A stretch of 64,000 nt of DNA from Lineus longissimus. Lineage: Eukaryota; Nemertea; Pilidiophora; Heteronemertea; Lineidae. Made by a program: the position numbers and the translations under genes. Within the stretch, counting starts at the first letter, position 1. Every line of letters begins with the position of its first letter. Shown in pieces: positions 50,083 to 61,765 of the stretch. The notes under the pieces were generated by a model that was not told the DNA's origin, ran no database searches, and worked only from the letters and a program-made list of their open reading frames with translations. The DNA is taken from the NCBI RefSeq assembly GCF_910592395.1, contig NC_088326.1:11537001-11601000 (forward strand). The letters are read 5' to 3'.

Positions 50083-51213
50083 TTAAGCCTGCACCACACG
50101 GTGCAAATTTGCCTGCAACAAGTGACACGCGTGTATACTGCATCAGGCAATGTTGCACCGTGTGGGGCCGGTTTTGCTGCGTATCTGCCTCGCGTGTCGA
50201 TGTCGCACCATATCTGACATGCTAGATATTTTCACGTTACGCGAGGAAGTTACTCACCGTGTACCGGGACTACCTGTTGCAATGTTACGCGTGCTCGACC
50301 AATCACGACCATTCCATCCATCTAATGACCTCCGTGACAGAGGTCAGAGACAACAGGCATTGGATGAGATTGCGGGAAAGATACACAGGACACCTGTCAG
50401 TAGATCGAACATTGTACAGGGATTGATAATCAGGCCATAATTCGACTAATTTGTCCTCAGCAAGGAGATCTGTCAATGTTTCAGAGACAAGACCACAATT
50501 GATTTTTTAAGCCTTTTAGCAGTTAAATTGTCAATGTTTGACCGCGACGCATCAAAGAATGCGTCAAGTAGTGAAACTGAAATTCGGATATGATATACGG
50601 GTTAGTCTTGCGAGTAACTGGTGCGATGGAAATTGGTGATTGACCGCGGAAATTTTTTTATAATCGACAAATTAGACAGACTTTGATATTTCCACTGTTT
50701 TCAGCCAACTGGCAGAAAAAGCTCAAAACACGCCCCCTATTACCCAATTAGCAAAATTCGAAATTAATTTTTTCATCAAATAATTTCTTTATATCTGTAG
50801 ACTTGCCACAGCAAATATTTTTTCAATACCTCTCCAAATATGTACTTGAGAGTAAAAAACATGCACTCGTCTAATTGATAGGCCTCGACCCTCCAACCTA
50901 TGAATATTCATTAGTGGTCTTGTCTCTTCACTGACATTGAGCTTGGCGCCGCCATTTTTGGTATCATGTGACTGATCTGCACATCATATGACCGGTCTGC
51001 TCGTTGTGATTGGTCGAGCACGCGTAACATTGCAGCAGGTAGCCCCCACACGGTGGGTAACTTCCTCGCGTAACGTGAAAATATCTAGAATGTCAGATAT
51101 GGTGCGACACCGACACGCGAGGCAGATACGCAGCAAAAACCGGCGCAACATTACCTGATGCAGTATACACGCGTGTCACTTGTTGCAGGCAAATCTGCAC
51201 CGTGTGGTGCAGG
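50083..51213. mobile_element. Long-TIR foldback transposon, copy with both arms
   Basis: The left arm (50083 to about 50316) starts AAGCCTGCACCACACGGTGC. The right arm (about 50930-51213) is its reverse complement, ending GCACCGTGTGGTGCAGGCT. The interior matches 29000-29430, plus a private insert at about 50310-50450. It has CpG-rich arms with 'acgcgtgt' and 'cctcgcg' motifs and encodes no transposase. Confidence 0.8.
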
Positions 51214-51335
51214 CTAACGTTGGGCGGACGTAAATTTTATGTCGGTGAGTTCCAACGTATTATTTTGGGAAGCTCCAACATAAATTCTATGTTGGGGAGT
51301 TCCAACGTAAATTCTCGTAAATTTTACGCTGGTCA
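51214..51335. repeat. Cluster of 'acgtaaattttatgt' palindromes
   Basis: 'acgtaaatttta(t/c)g' and its complement recur within 120 bp. Related copies lie at 28575-28680, about 55034 and 55748-55805. They resemble ends of an AT-rich MITE family. Confidence 0.5.
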
Positions 51336-52162
51336 CTATACCATACTAATCAAGTGCATGAATCTATAGGTACCGCCTAGTTCATCGTAGTATCTACATG
51401 TATAATTATTTTCCATGTTAGGCTTTGGGGGTTTCCTTTATTTGTCTGTTTGTTTTCGCATTTGCCACTTTAGGGCCAGCTTCCCCGACACGTTTTTCTC
51501 CTCACGTGCATTGTGTGTGTTCTCCGGCCCTGTCCCCTATCCCCACTAGCTACGCCCCCGACATTGCGTTCTGCTTTCCAGATTCTATACATCTGTCGCT
51601 ATTACTTGTCAAAGCAAGTGGTCTACTTCTCTGCTTCTCTGCATCCATATGAGCTGATTCGTTGCCTAGACAATACGTTCTGCATTCTATATTTTACGGA
51701 GTGATTAAATCAATAGTGAACCCACTCGTGCATGGTGTCCACTGTGATTGCCAGGCACACATATAAAATGCAGTTTATGATTTATTATCATTTCATCGTT
51801 ATGATATTGATTGACCTTGTGTTCGCATGATTGCTCTTTGGCCATGTTCTTGGTCATGTTCGTCCATACTTCCTTCTGTTGGTCATCACTCCGGACAAAG
51901 CTATACCTCTGATCAAATTCAACGCAGGCCTTTTTTCCCCAAAAAATCCTTATCCGGGATCGGCTTCTTCACCCTCGTGACAAATGCGCGCTGCAATGTT
52001 GAAATGTTTACATTTATATTGAAAGACTCTGCATTTGTTTAGAATCTCGTCAAAAGTGCCAGTATCTAAGAATACTTGCTTTGCCAGAATCGGACAAAAT
52101 ATGACCAAAAACTAGCCACTCAAGCATCGAAGCCATTTTCGCTTTGCCTGACGAAGTAAGTA
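51336..52162. other. No recognisable feature
   Basis: Short ORFs only, none with motif or splice support. Confidence 0.5.
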
Positions 52163-52793
52163 TAGCTGAAGAGGTTATTGTCGTCCTGGGTACACATAAA
52201 GTGTACCCAGGTTCAATGTCGTACAGTGAAATTGCACCCTGCGTCCACTTTCTATTCACAAACTGTAACCAGCTTCCGATTTAGAGACCTGGGCACGAGT
52301 TTGTTCTCGGTGAAGTCACGTTTTTAACAAGCTGTACACATTTCAACTTCGGATGATTGAAGAGGAAGTCAACCAACTCTCCAGCTGGACATGAAAACGT
52401 TTCATTCTCATCCTCGTCATCTTCGATAGACACATATGACTGGATCATATCCATAATCAGATAATTAGAATTACTTACGCCGTCCGTCAGGCCTCGATCG
52501 TGTGCATATGTCATGTATGTCAAAGCGTCAGTAACGGCTGGCGGAGGATCGTGGAACCAACGTACCTTAATCGCGGTAATTCACGCGTCCGACGAGATCT
52601 TGGTAATCAGCTCGTGCCCAGGTCTCTAAATCGGAACCTGGTTACAGTTTGTGAATAGAAAGTGGACCCTGGTATAATTTCACTGAACGACATTGAATTT
52701 GGGTACACTTTATGTGTACCCAAATTTATGTGTACCCACTTTATGTGTACCCAGGACGACAATAACCCCTTCACTGCTTCAGCGCAAGGCTTC
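52163..52793. mobile_element. Foldback element enclosing a protein-like fragment
   Basis: The left arm (about 52163-52299) and right arm (about 52611-52793) are inverted repeats, from 'ggttattgtcgtcctggg' at the outside to 'cctgggcacgag' at the inside. Both arms contain the nested hairpin 'gggtacac..gtgtaccc'. The 310-bp spacer reads on the minus strand as about 90 open codons (near 52579 to 52272). The composition is protein-like (FHDPPPAV, then an acidic run DDEDENE), and a GTAAGT sits inside. It may be a captured host exon. The source gene was not identified. Confidence 0.6.
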
Positions 52794-53167
52794 AGCGTAT
52801 TAACATGATTAAGTATAGATAGCTTTTACCAGGGATTACATCATAACGTCATCAAGACGTCGCGTTGAAATACTATAGATCCATGCATTACTGTAACGTG
52901 ACGTGACGCGACGTCTTCGTAAACGTTGTTCCCAATCAAGTGCATCGATCTATAGCAGGCTTACGCCCTGTGACGTCACGTCATTCCACATGTACACCAG
53001 TTTGTGTCGTCTAGGCATGCTAGACGAGCGATGGGATTGGGAGGTGAGTTTTTGCAACACGTTTCCCAGTTAAATGGTCCCCCTAATTCGTTTATTTTGA
53101 CGCGCCCGAATGTGCTGAAAGTTGCGGGGTCGAGAGATACAGGGAGACTCAACACGAAAGTAGCCCG

Positions 53168-53561
53168 AATACTTGACTTGCCAAACTCAGAAATGCAGCG
53201 CCACTCGCGGACAAAGATAGAACAACTCGACATTTTTTTCACCGGTTTTCGCTGCGCATGCGTACCAGCCGTCATCTTTAGTTGATTTCCGCTTTTCGTG
53301 GTCATGTTTATAAATCTTCTGTGGTACGTCTGTTTCTTAACACGTAATAGTTATCAGATTGCTAAATTATCTTAAATCATGAGCCTTAAAGAACTTTTTG
53401 AACTCTCAAAAACTTACACAAAACAAGTTCAGATTGCCGCCATTATTAGTTTCCGGATGGCTGGTACGCATGCGCAGCGAAAACCGGTGAAAAAAATGTC
53501 GAGTTGTTCTATCTTTGTCCGCGAGTGGCGCTGCATTTCTGAGTTTGGCAAGTCAAGTATT
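53168..53561. repeat. Perfect 103-bp inverted repeat with 188-bp spacer
   Basis: 53168-53270 and 53459-53561 are exact reverse complements as read. Each arm contains the GCGCATGCG core of an NRF1-like site and, reading out of the loop, an ORF segment with MSSCSIFVREW. No transposon-type target duplication is visible. Confidence 0.85.
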
Positions 53562-55430
53562 GCCGTTGCTCCAAAATATAGCTCTTTGCTTGGTAGACTC
53601 TGGAAGTGGTAGGTTTATGCAAAATGGACGCGTCAAATTGGTAAAAACTAAAATTCAAGACCACTCGCTCTTTATTTTCGGCAGCACCTGCTGAGATCTT
53701 TTATGTAAGGGTCGTGTACAAAACTAATTTCGATAAAACGTTCACCAATTCTGGCAAGAGCTGAAGGATGCTTGTACGCATGATTCTAATGCTTCCTATA
53801 CACAGGGAGAGAGTTTTTTAAAACGTGATGTCTAAAAACTCTCATCTTCTCAGGTTCATAAACTGAATTAAGATTTTAATAATTTATTCAAACGACAAGT
53901 CCTTAACTATCTTTGGAATAAGTTGTTTCGTATACTTATAGTTATAGACGGGAAGCCAGAGTTTATATCGGAATTTACAATTCTTATAGTTTACATTTTT
54001 AGTACTAAAATAAGGTTATTTGATGTAAACCTTAAACGAATAGTAATTTTGCATTCTGTTTATTTAATCAGAAGCTTTATTTCTACCCTTTGTGAAATAC
54101 GTGAAGGTACGGTATGGGAACTCGGCATCGAGGTCAGACATTTAAATTGATTAGTGAGATCCTCTCTTTTGTGTGAGAGTTGAGTTTAGACTGTATTATA
54201 TTCGGTAAATTAGTTTCATTGATTCTGACTTCGCTGATGACCCAAGTTGTCCTTTCTGCTTTCACGGGGTTAGATGATGAAGAAGATAATTTATTCATTA
54301 AGTAACAAGAAAACACCTAGTCTTAATTAGAAATAAGTAATCAGTTGGGGGTGATTTAAGTTGAGTTCGGTCAAATTTTCTAAACTTGGTTTTTCCAACA
54401 TCTGGGATCGTTGTCGCTATTTAGGAATCGCCGGGACAATAGGGCTGGGTCACAGATACTCGTTTGTATAAGGGCCAAAATGTTCTTTCGTGGCTTGGTC
54501 ATGACGATTCCTAAAATGACTTGGCAGTTCCTGATTGGTCATTTATGACGAGTTAGGGTCTTCCTGTTCAACGACGCATGCGCAACAGTTGATGCCTAAA
54601 AGGGAGGGGTGCGCCCTGACCCGGGAGACTCGCTTGCGGGCTTCGGAAATACCATTAATTTACGTTCCATGCATCTCGCATAGATCGGTTCTCAAATCTC
54701 ACTTAAATCAAATCCTCATAAACATTCGTTTAAATGTAAGTCCACATTTTGAAACGTACACGGCTCTATTTTAAAGTTGTACCAACGTAAACTTTCTCAC
54801 AAAAATACTCATATAATTCCCCAGATATTGGCTTCCTCGACCTCATCACCGAAGGTTGGTATCTGTGGATGATCAGAATCGAACGAATTCTTATTCGGAT
54901 CATGACCGATATCAGTGTAAGGTGACACATACTACATATCGACATCCTGCTTTTAATATCAGAATAACACTCGAAGCGGCACACGACGGTTTCCCATGCA
55001 TGGACAATGGGAGCAACAGTGTTGCCGACTGAACGTAAAATTTACGTATGGAACTCCAGCGCTGATGTTACGAAGTGGCTCACACCTCGCATGTCTGCTG
55101 TGGACGCAGCCGAATAAGTTAGTTGCATCCACAGCATAGGCGAATTAAGTTAAATAAACTGCGTCATCAATCACGTCAGAGGAAAAATGGCGGCGGCGGT
55201 GGACGAACTCCCCGCTTCACTTCAAGTTGGGGCAAAATACAGCTCATTTCGGGTCGCTCCAAGTCCAACAAGCTCTTTTTGTTATCAGGAGAAACATAAC
55301 GTTGGATTTGTAATTCGTCACTCGAGGACCATCAACTCACAATCAATGCAAATGAATCGCGCCGTTTTCGGGTCATGAATCGTCAATAAATTGACAGGCG
55401 CGACTATCAGATTTAATCAAAAAAAATCGA
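53562..55430. other. No firm gene
   Basis: A start-like context, AAAATGGCGGCGGCGG at 55184-55199, opens a 63-codon ORF (55187-55378). It has no recognised motif and no good donor. Nothing else is convincing. Confidence 0.45.
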
Positions 55431-55928
55431 CGCCCAACCTCTGTATCATACGTTGTCCCTACGTATAATGGCCAGTGTGTAACTACATTTATAGTATGAC
55501 GTACACTGGGACTCGCAGCATGCAGCATAAAGTCGGAGGCGGAGCTTTATAATGAGCCTAATGAATATAAATGGTGTGAACAGAAAAGGTATATGTTGCT
55601 CTCCACCATATGAATGATGTGTACAGAAGCGCGATGCTTGCTTGCACTCACATCATGCTGTGGAAGCAACAATAATTTTTCTGTTCCATACAATGATACA
55701 CACCATGCTTTGTACATTATCCTCTACATTTTTATGCTTGCCCAGCCTAAAATTTACGTTAGGCGCCCTACATAAATTCTATGTCGGGCAAACGTAAACT
55801 TTATGTTCTCTATTGTATGGAAACACTTTAGCAAATTAAACAACGGTCTATCTGTCGTAATGGGATAATACTAGCGTTACCAAGTAGTTAACGGACCATT
55901 GGCATTATTAAATTATATTTAACGGCGG

Positions 55929-55990
55929 TCGGCTGCCTTGTCACCTCCTATTCTACATAAGTAGTTTCCATCAACAAATTGCACAAAAAA
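55929..55990. repeat. Inverted copy of 60510-60575
   Basis: 'tcggctgccttgtcacctcc' and the following 40 bp to 'caaattgcacaaaaaa' are repeated in reverse at 60514-60582. Confidence 0.65.
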
Positions 55991-56076
55991 AGTAAAGATT
56001 CAAAATGTGACTGAATTATCACGACGCCTTGAGCTAGGATTTTCCCCTGGCTTGACGTCATGGTGCTAATAGGGAG

Positions 56077-56490
56077 GTTAAGATCAGCTCCTACTCCCAC
56101 TCCCACTCCGACTCCCGACTCCAACTCAGTCGGGAGTCGTGACGCGATGACGCGGTTAAGAAATTCCGAACCCGACTCGTCAGCCGGGTAGTCAGTTCCG
56201 CTCCGTATCGATAGGCGTCGTAACCAACTAACTTGATGCACTTGTTCTGCATAACCATTACAAAGAGTTAAAACCCATTTTATGATAATAATTATTAAGA
56301 AATATTGATTTTTTTTCTATTTGGAGTAGTCGGAGAATACTTACGGCTCAGGCAGGTTCCAGTCGTTTTCACGAGCGAGTAAACAACATAACGCGGTGAA
56401 ACGCCGTTCTTATTGATGACGTAGTTCACAAAAAGGAATCACCCGGAGTGGGAGTCGGAGTCGGAGCTGATCTTAACCTCCCGACGTCAC
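56077..56490. repeat. Inverted-repeat element with 'ggaggttaagatcagctcc' ends
   Basis: The left end 'gggaggttaagatcagctcc' plus a 'ctcccactcccactccgact' run is mirrored at the right end. The element is about 410 bp; 'gacgtca' stands close to both ends. Confidence 0.6.
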
Positions 56491-57918
56491 GATGATTGCC
56501 AATCTCCCGGTCTTCGGTCCTATTTCGAATTTTAGATAGACCCCTTGAAATTCTTATAGTCCCTCTGCCACAGTTGATCTTTCATTTGATTTTGCCCTTA
56601 ATAATGCCATGGTCCTTTCAGTGTATCAGATAAGATATTTTAAAAGTTCACTACATTTGTAAAACATAGTAAGAAATTTCAGATTTTGTTGAAAGGTTTC
56701 ACCCCCTCTCCCTCTAGGCTCTAGTCTATAATCTCAAATGTTTTCAGAAATTTTACAGTTTTTAAAAGACATGAATTGTAAATAAATAAAGATATGAACT
56801 GTGCTGGTTCTTCAACGTACCAGTGTGATGCACCAGCCTCAGGCGTGAGGACATACGACGTCTGTTAGTGATGCAGCATCTCCTTCTCTCCCTTTCTTTA
56901 AGTCCTTATCTAGAGGGACAATAAACGCACATGGATGCGCAATCAGTGAGGCATTCATGCATTGTGAGAGACCTTGCCAGCCACGACACACACGCGCTGT
57001 TTAATAGTGGTTGATAGAGTATGGCAGATTGTTACCGGTTGGTGTGCAGAGAATTAATGGCAATGAATAGAAAAGCGAGGATAGTGTTCGATGCGCACAT
57101 CCTTAGGACATGACCAAAAGTGAGTAATAGAACGATCATTTTTTCAGCCAAATATCGGGATGAATTTCAAAAATAGTATCACAGCATTAAACTTGACCAG
57201 TAACATCGATGTGTATCGTGTTGGTCTGATGCCCTACCATCATGACCATGTTGTGGAAGAGGCATGGTGCAAACAGATGTGTGATATTTTACAGTGCGAT
57301 AATTCTCAATCTCTATCTTGTAGTGTATAGTAGAGGAGTTGGATCCTGTAACACCTCCCTAGGCCTAGTTCATAGTTACAATGTATCTGTGATTGTAAAA
57401 TGAGACCGCTACACATCACCATGACGATGCACAAAGATTGATGGTGGCAGCAGGTCTTGATTACTCTATAAAGGGAAGATCCATTATCATGAAATAATAG
57501 GGATATAATGTACACAGCATGATATGCATTGAACAGTAAAATTATGGTTGCTCCCGCCGCATAATGTGACTGTGACTGTGAGTGTGAGTGCAAGCTAGCA
57601 AGGCGCATCCGCGTACACATCATGGTGTGAGAGCAACAGACGGAGGTTTTCTAAATTCTATTCACAGCATTTATATTAATATTCAGTAGGCTCATTATTT
57701 ATGAAGCTCCGCCTCTGACCCTATGCTGCAAGCTGCGAGTCCCAGTCATGCATAATGTAGTCCATGTACATTATGCACGTTGTCCGTGTACATTACTCAG
57801 CCCTATACACACAATATGCAAGAAGCGTATTGAATAGACGTCCACCGGCGCCGCTATTTTTCTCTCCACCTGACGTATGTTAATTAACTAGAAACCTGTT
57901 CCGCTGCGTCCGTAGCAG

Positions 57919-58047
57919 ACATAATAAACGATTGGGAAGATTCTCATACCGATCAGAATTCTGGATATTTAGATGCAGCATATTCAGATGAAGAGTTTTG
58001 GGATGTATTGCAGAATTCGGGTGACTGGAGGGAGGAATATCTTCAAG
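57919..58047 (+). CDS. Orphan coding exon, acidic
   Basis: An open 129-bp segment lies between an acceptor (GTAGCAG) and a strong donor (GTAAGCG), phase 1 at both ends. It encodes 42 residues rich in Asp, Glu, Trp and Tyr (NDWEDSHTDQ, SDEEFWDVLQ). The upstream frame closes at a TAA, so it is not simply a longer ORF. No flanking exons were identified with confidence. It may be the second exon of a gene promoted from the CpG-containing sequence near 57840. Confidence 0.4.
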
Positions 58048-58349
58048 GTAAGCGATTTAACTTTTTTTCATGGACATGTTCAAACTAGTCTGTGACGTCA
58101 CTGATTTCACAATCACGCGTTCAGAAACATGTTTAAAACCTCTGCATGCGACGTCGGAGACATTTTCAGGCATGTCATTTTTTTGGGCGGGACCTGATCA
58201 TTTTTGCATGACTCTCTGAGTTCAAACCACCACCATCGTATTCAATTGGCCTAGTGGCCATTTTCTTCATATTCATAATTGCCTGGCGGCCATTTTTTTC
58301 TCCCTATAAATCACTAAGGCCTGGCGGCCATTCTTTCCCTATAATTAAA

Positions 58350-58580
58350 TTAAAAATTGTCGGTTTGGGAGCAACAGGTGGTTATACGCGATTATATGTA
58401 CATCGAAGAATAATCAGGCTTAACCTAACTTTTCTGTAGAATAACGCAAAACGTTGCTATTTCCTCCGGCTTCGTAGCCCCTTCTGGAACCCAGCAGGTT
58501 TTGCGATCACGCTAATACAATGATTTCCCTTCACTTGCTATACTGGGAATCTCAGATTTCATGACACTTGAATGATACTT
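58350..58580. repeat. Diverged fragment of repeat segment B
   Basis: It matches about 9411-9580 ('ttgctatttcctccggctt', 'acccagcaggttttgc', 'atctcagatttc'). This is a fourth location for this part of the family. From 58581 to 59447 I recognise nothing. Confidence 0.55.
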
Positions 58581-59447
58581 CTTGAAATTGGTCGGCCAAA
58601 ATCACGGTAAAATTTAAAAAAGCACTTTTTTGGTGACTTCGGGGGGGGGGCATTTGCCCCTCTGACCCCTCCCCCGCTAGCTACGCCTTGGTGCAAAGTA
58701 ATATTTTTCAAATGAGATTATGCACTCTTCGGTCCCAAAATTAGATTTAAGAATAACCAAACTTTGGAGAAATTAGCCTGATAGAAGTGGCCCAAAAGGA
58801 CGAGGCGAGTTACTTCTGAAAACATAAAAATGTTGCTAAAACTGACACAAAGAAATATGGGGCAATCACAGATATATCAAAAAAAAATTATTTATTAGAG
58901 ATAAGATAAGTCTAATAGTAATTTGTTACATCATGATAGAAATAGTAAAAATGTACTCTGTTTTCTTACAATTTTCAAAATATGTGTTCACCAATAGAAT
59001 TATAAATGAATGATAATCATTTACGCTCTGTTAATTCTATCGTGCATGCAGAGAGACACCTACATGTAAAGGCGAATTTGTGAGTTGAATACTGTATGCA
59101 ATACATTGCAAGATGCGGCCTTCAAATTCTATTTCTAGGTCATTGAAGTTCAATGACAGTAGAATTTCGACTCACAAAGGTAAGATTTACAAAGGAGATT
59201 TTCTTTGCTTGTCAAACTTATAGCAATAGAAATAAGGCAGTCATCACACTGCGAAGGTCAGTTCTACTACACTGAGTAGTATTCTGTTGTGTGTGATCAC
59301 GCTTGACTGGCCATGCAAAATATCATTATCAAAATCAGCATGTACAGTATGTATACATGCATGGAGGGGGCAATGTTTGTTAGCAGCCAACAAACATGGC
59401 TTCCTTCTTAATTTGTAAACAAAACAGATTATATTTTCATTCTTTAT

Positions 59448-59834
59448 TTAGTTTTGTAGATGGTAAATTGATAATTGGTATTCAGATTCATCAAAAAGAT
59501 CCAGAAAGGAATCTTCTTTGACTGGAACTGGAAAAAATGCAGGCTGTGGCGGTGATGATGATGCTGGTGGTGTTTTCGCTGGCCTGCTCTTTGACTTTAC
59601 CCCATCAAGTCTTTCCCACTGACTGGGATTTCCTTCATAAACTTGATAGATTATATTGGACACCTCGCTTACTGTCACAGGCGCTGTTGGGCCTCTTCCG
59701 GTCAGTGTCTTCTCCCTCTTGCTAGCTGCCCACTGCTTTTTGACATTGCTTTTGAGCTGGCGATAATTTTCCTGAATTTGCTCCTTGTCACTTGAAGTCA
59801 CACCACAAGCATTGACTGCTTGGGTTTTCTCCAT
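59448..59834 (-). pseudogene. Myb/SANT-like DNA-binding domain fragment
   Basis: The 128-residue ORF contains the second half of a Myb/SANT-like domain (QLKSNVKKQWAASKREK, then the TGRGP turn), as in NAIF1/MSANTD-type proteins and Harbinger-associated Myb proteins. The expected first half (about 59835-59990, with TELLETMLEDVQE) lies upstream but is separated by stop codons and frame changes. Such domains bind DNA; this copy is probably decayed. A short spliced first exon is a less likely alternative. Confidence 0.5.
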
Positions 59835-60260
59835 TCAGGCTGTGAACTATTCCTGTTCTTTCCGTCGTCATATCTGCTTGCCAGCATACTTTCCCTGTGA
59901 AATGTCCCTTTTGTCTTCTTTTTGTTGTATTTTGACTTCATCATTTTCTTGCACGTCTTCTAACATGGTTTCTAACAACTCAGTCCTGGTGGTTTGATTG
60001 CTGCAGAACCATCGTTTTCAAAATGACCTTCTGCATAACGCTCTGATTCTCTTTGACTTTCATTTAAAGGGTAACCCGTGTCAAATTTCACCATATAATG
60101 TTTTAGCTGTTTTTGACAAATGACTACGTCACTTTCTCATAAATCGGTAAGGTTTTCGAATCGAAATGCACATTTTCTAGAAATTGATGGTTTTAATCCC
60201 GCCCGGACGGCTCGCTTCGATGCCGTTTAAATCGCGCTACGCCGACGACGTTTTCGTTGA

Positions 60261-60268
60261 TGACGTCA
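60261..60268. promoter_or_regulatory. CRE-type palindrome TGACGTCA
   Basis: A full TGACGTCA palindrome lies 125 bp upstream of the ATG at 60393, in a locally CpG-rich stretch. It is a plausible CREB/ATF site in a promoter, on sequence match alone. Confidence 0.45.
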
Positions 60269-60392
60269 CAACATGAACATTTTCGCGGGTGCGGTAGTTT
60301 ACATTCCCGCATTCGTTTATTTACAACTGCCATTGACCATTGCCATTCCATTCTGTCCTTACACAACATATACACGATAAGAACTGAAGATT

Positions 60393-60468
60393 ATGGAGAA
60401 GAAGAAGAAAAGGGTTGTTGGGTGGCGTTGTGCTGCGATGTTTTGCGGCAACACCAGCAAAACTGAAG
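60393..60468 (+). CDS. Candidate first exon of a THAP-type protein
   Basis: ATG is followed by KKKKRVVGWRCAAMFCGNTSKT. The C-x4-C and the NTS after it resemble the first half of the THAP C2CH zinc motif. A donor candidate (GAAG/GTCAAC) ends the exon at 60468 in phase 1; without splicing the frame stops near 60538. The matching second half (FP motif, C-x2-H) was not found in frame downstream, so the call is tentative. Confidence 0.3.
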
Positions 60469-60905
60469 GTCAACATCGGAAAAGCGCGATAATTCAGTCA
60501 GATTTTGAATATCTTTCCCTTTTTTGTGCAATTTGTTGATGGAAACTACTTATGTAGAATAGGAGGTGACAAGGCAGCCGACAGCTGGGTAATATTGCCC
60601 TTAAAGGCCATAACTCAAGGTTTTTTGCCATTTTCTGCTGTAAGACGATTTCAAAAGTGTACCTAACACTTTATACAATACAGAAAACCAAATGCAATTA
60701 GCTCCATCCATTTTGAAGATATAGCCAATTATGTGTTTGACAACTTGATTACCAAATCAGGTTAGCAACTGGCTTGTTAGAGCCAGGCGGCGGGTTCAGC
60801 AAAAGTTGTGATGTAGATCAGGTTATCTGTACATGTCATGCAATCATAAAAGCAGGAGGGCCTTAATTAATTATGCAGACCTGGAAGTAATGTGTTTCAT
60901 TCACT

Positions 60906-61196
60906 ATGGTGTATTGTGTGGCTCCGAATTGTGTCAAGGATAGCACAAAGAACAATCGAATGACGGATGGGACCCATTTTCATGAATTTCCAAAGCCAGT
61001 TGAATGAGAGAGGAGGAAGCTGTGGATTCGGAAGTGCAAACGTTTGGAGTGTTGGAAGCCTGGGCCTTCGGCCAAACTTTGCAGTGATCACTTTATCGAT
61101 ACGGATTAATCGATATCACATGAAGCCAGATATCTGCATCCAACTGAATATTCAATGCCACTTGTTAAAAACAGCTGTTCCAACCATGTCAATTGC
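60906..61196 (+). pseudogene. THAP-domain relic
   Basis: From ATG 60906 the frame shows CVAPNC (C-x4-C), FHEFPKP, then TGA, then KLWIRKCKR and CSDHF (C-x2-H), then TAA. The closing AVPT motif appears in another frame (LKTAVPT). All landmarks of the THAP C2CH DNA-binding domain are present in order, with two stops and one frameshift, so the copy is dead. THAP domains occur in P-element-type transposases and in host regulators. Confidence 0.75.
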
Positions 61197-61612
61197 ATTT
61201 AATGCCCGAGGCTGCTGAGGTCGGTTGTTATACATAATGTGTAGGCCCTATTGGAGCCTGTGATACCGCATAGTGTCTTCTTGTGTTCCAGCCATAGCAA
61301 GGTGACAGCGACACAGGTCAGTGTCAGTGACAGCCACTGTCAATGACAGATTATTGTCATCTGACATCTAGGCCTATCTAACGTTGCACGGCATTATATC
61401 GTCACGTCAAGATGATTGTGCATAATACCGTCACCTTTCAATAGTAGTTCAGCGTCATCACATAACTGGCGATACAACACAGACGAGGCGAAACAATATT
61501 GTGCAACATTAGTCTGTTCAAAAATCATACATGTTATGCATCTGCAACCGTCTATCAATGTCTTCTTTGCTATATCGGCAGGTCTGCCATGCAAATTGAT
61601 TAACCACAAATT

Positions 61613-61765
61613 CTAATCACTTTCATCCGAATGATCACTCTCATTATGATCTAGTGATATTAATGGCTCGAACATGTACGGCTCAACGTTTAAATATCCT
61701 TCTGTATCGACCAAAACATCCTCAAATTCACTGCTCTCACTCTCTGAACTGTATGCGGAAGCCAT
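61613..61765 (-). CDS. Small acidic ORF with PYMFEP motif
   Basis: A 50-residue ORF starts in a good context (AAGATGG) and is followed by TAG. It is Ser/Glu/Asp-rich, with EPYMFEPL near the middle and a DESD end. An acidic leader with a 'PY.FEP' motif recalls the N-termini of invertebrate proteins that carry a P2X7-like cysteine-rich C-terminal domain. That comparison is from memory and uncertain, and no such domain follows in frame. It may be a complete micropeptide or a truncated gene. Confidence 0.3.
   Translation of the reverse strand: MASAYSSESESSEFEDVLVDTEGYLNVEPYMFEPLISLDHNESDHSDESD

Larger units (their letters stand above)
55440..57800. repeat. Large inverted-repeat region
   Basis: 55500-55625 ('gggactcgcagc', 'gaggcggagctt', 'aatgagccta') is mirrored at 57627-57750 ('aggctcatt', 'aagctccgcctc', 'gctgcgagtccc') with many mismatches. 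The spacing suggests an old element of about 2.3 kb with inverted ends. A second, younger inverted repeat is nested inside at 56077-56490. Confidence 0.5.

Noticed and set aside
50310-50450. Possible Myb/SANT-like fragment (RQQALDEIAGKI)
   Set aside because: Too short and without the conserved tryptophans. It lies in a private insert of a foldback element.
52976-53040. 'NWCTCG' peptide resembling part of a P2X7-type cysteine-rich domain
   Set aside because: Only one short match, no further cysteine pattern, and the frame crosses the inverted repeat.
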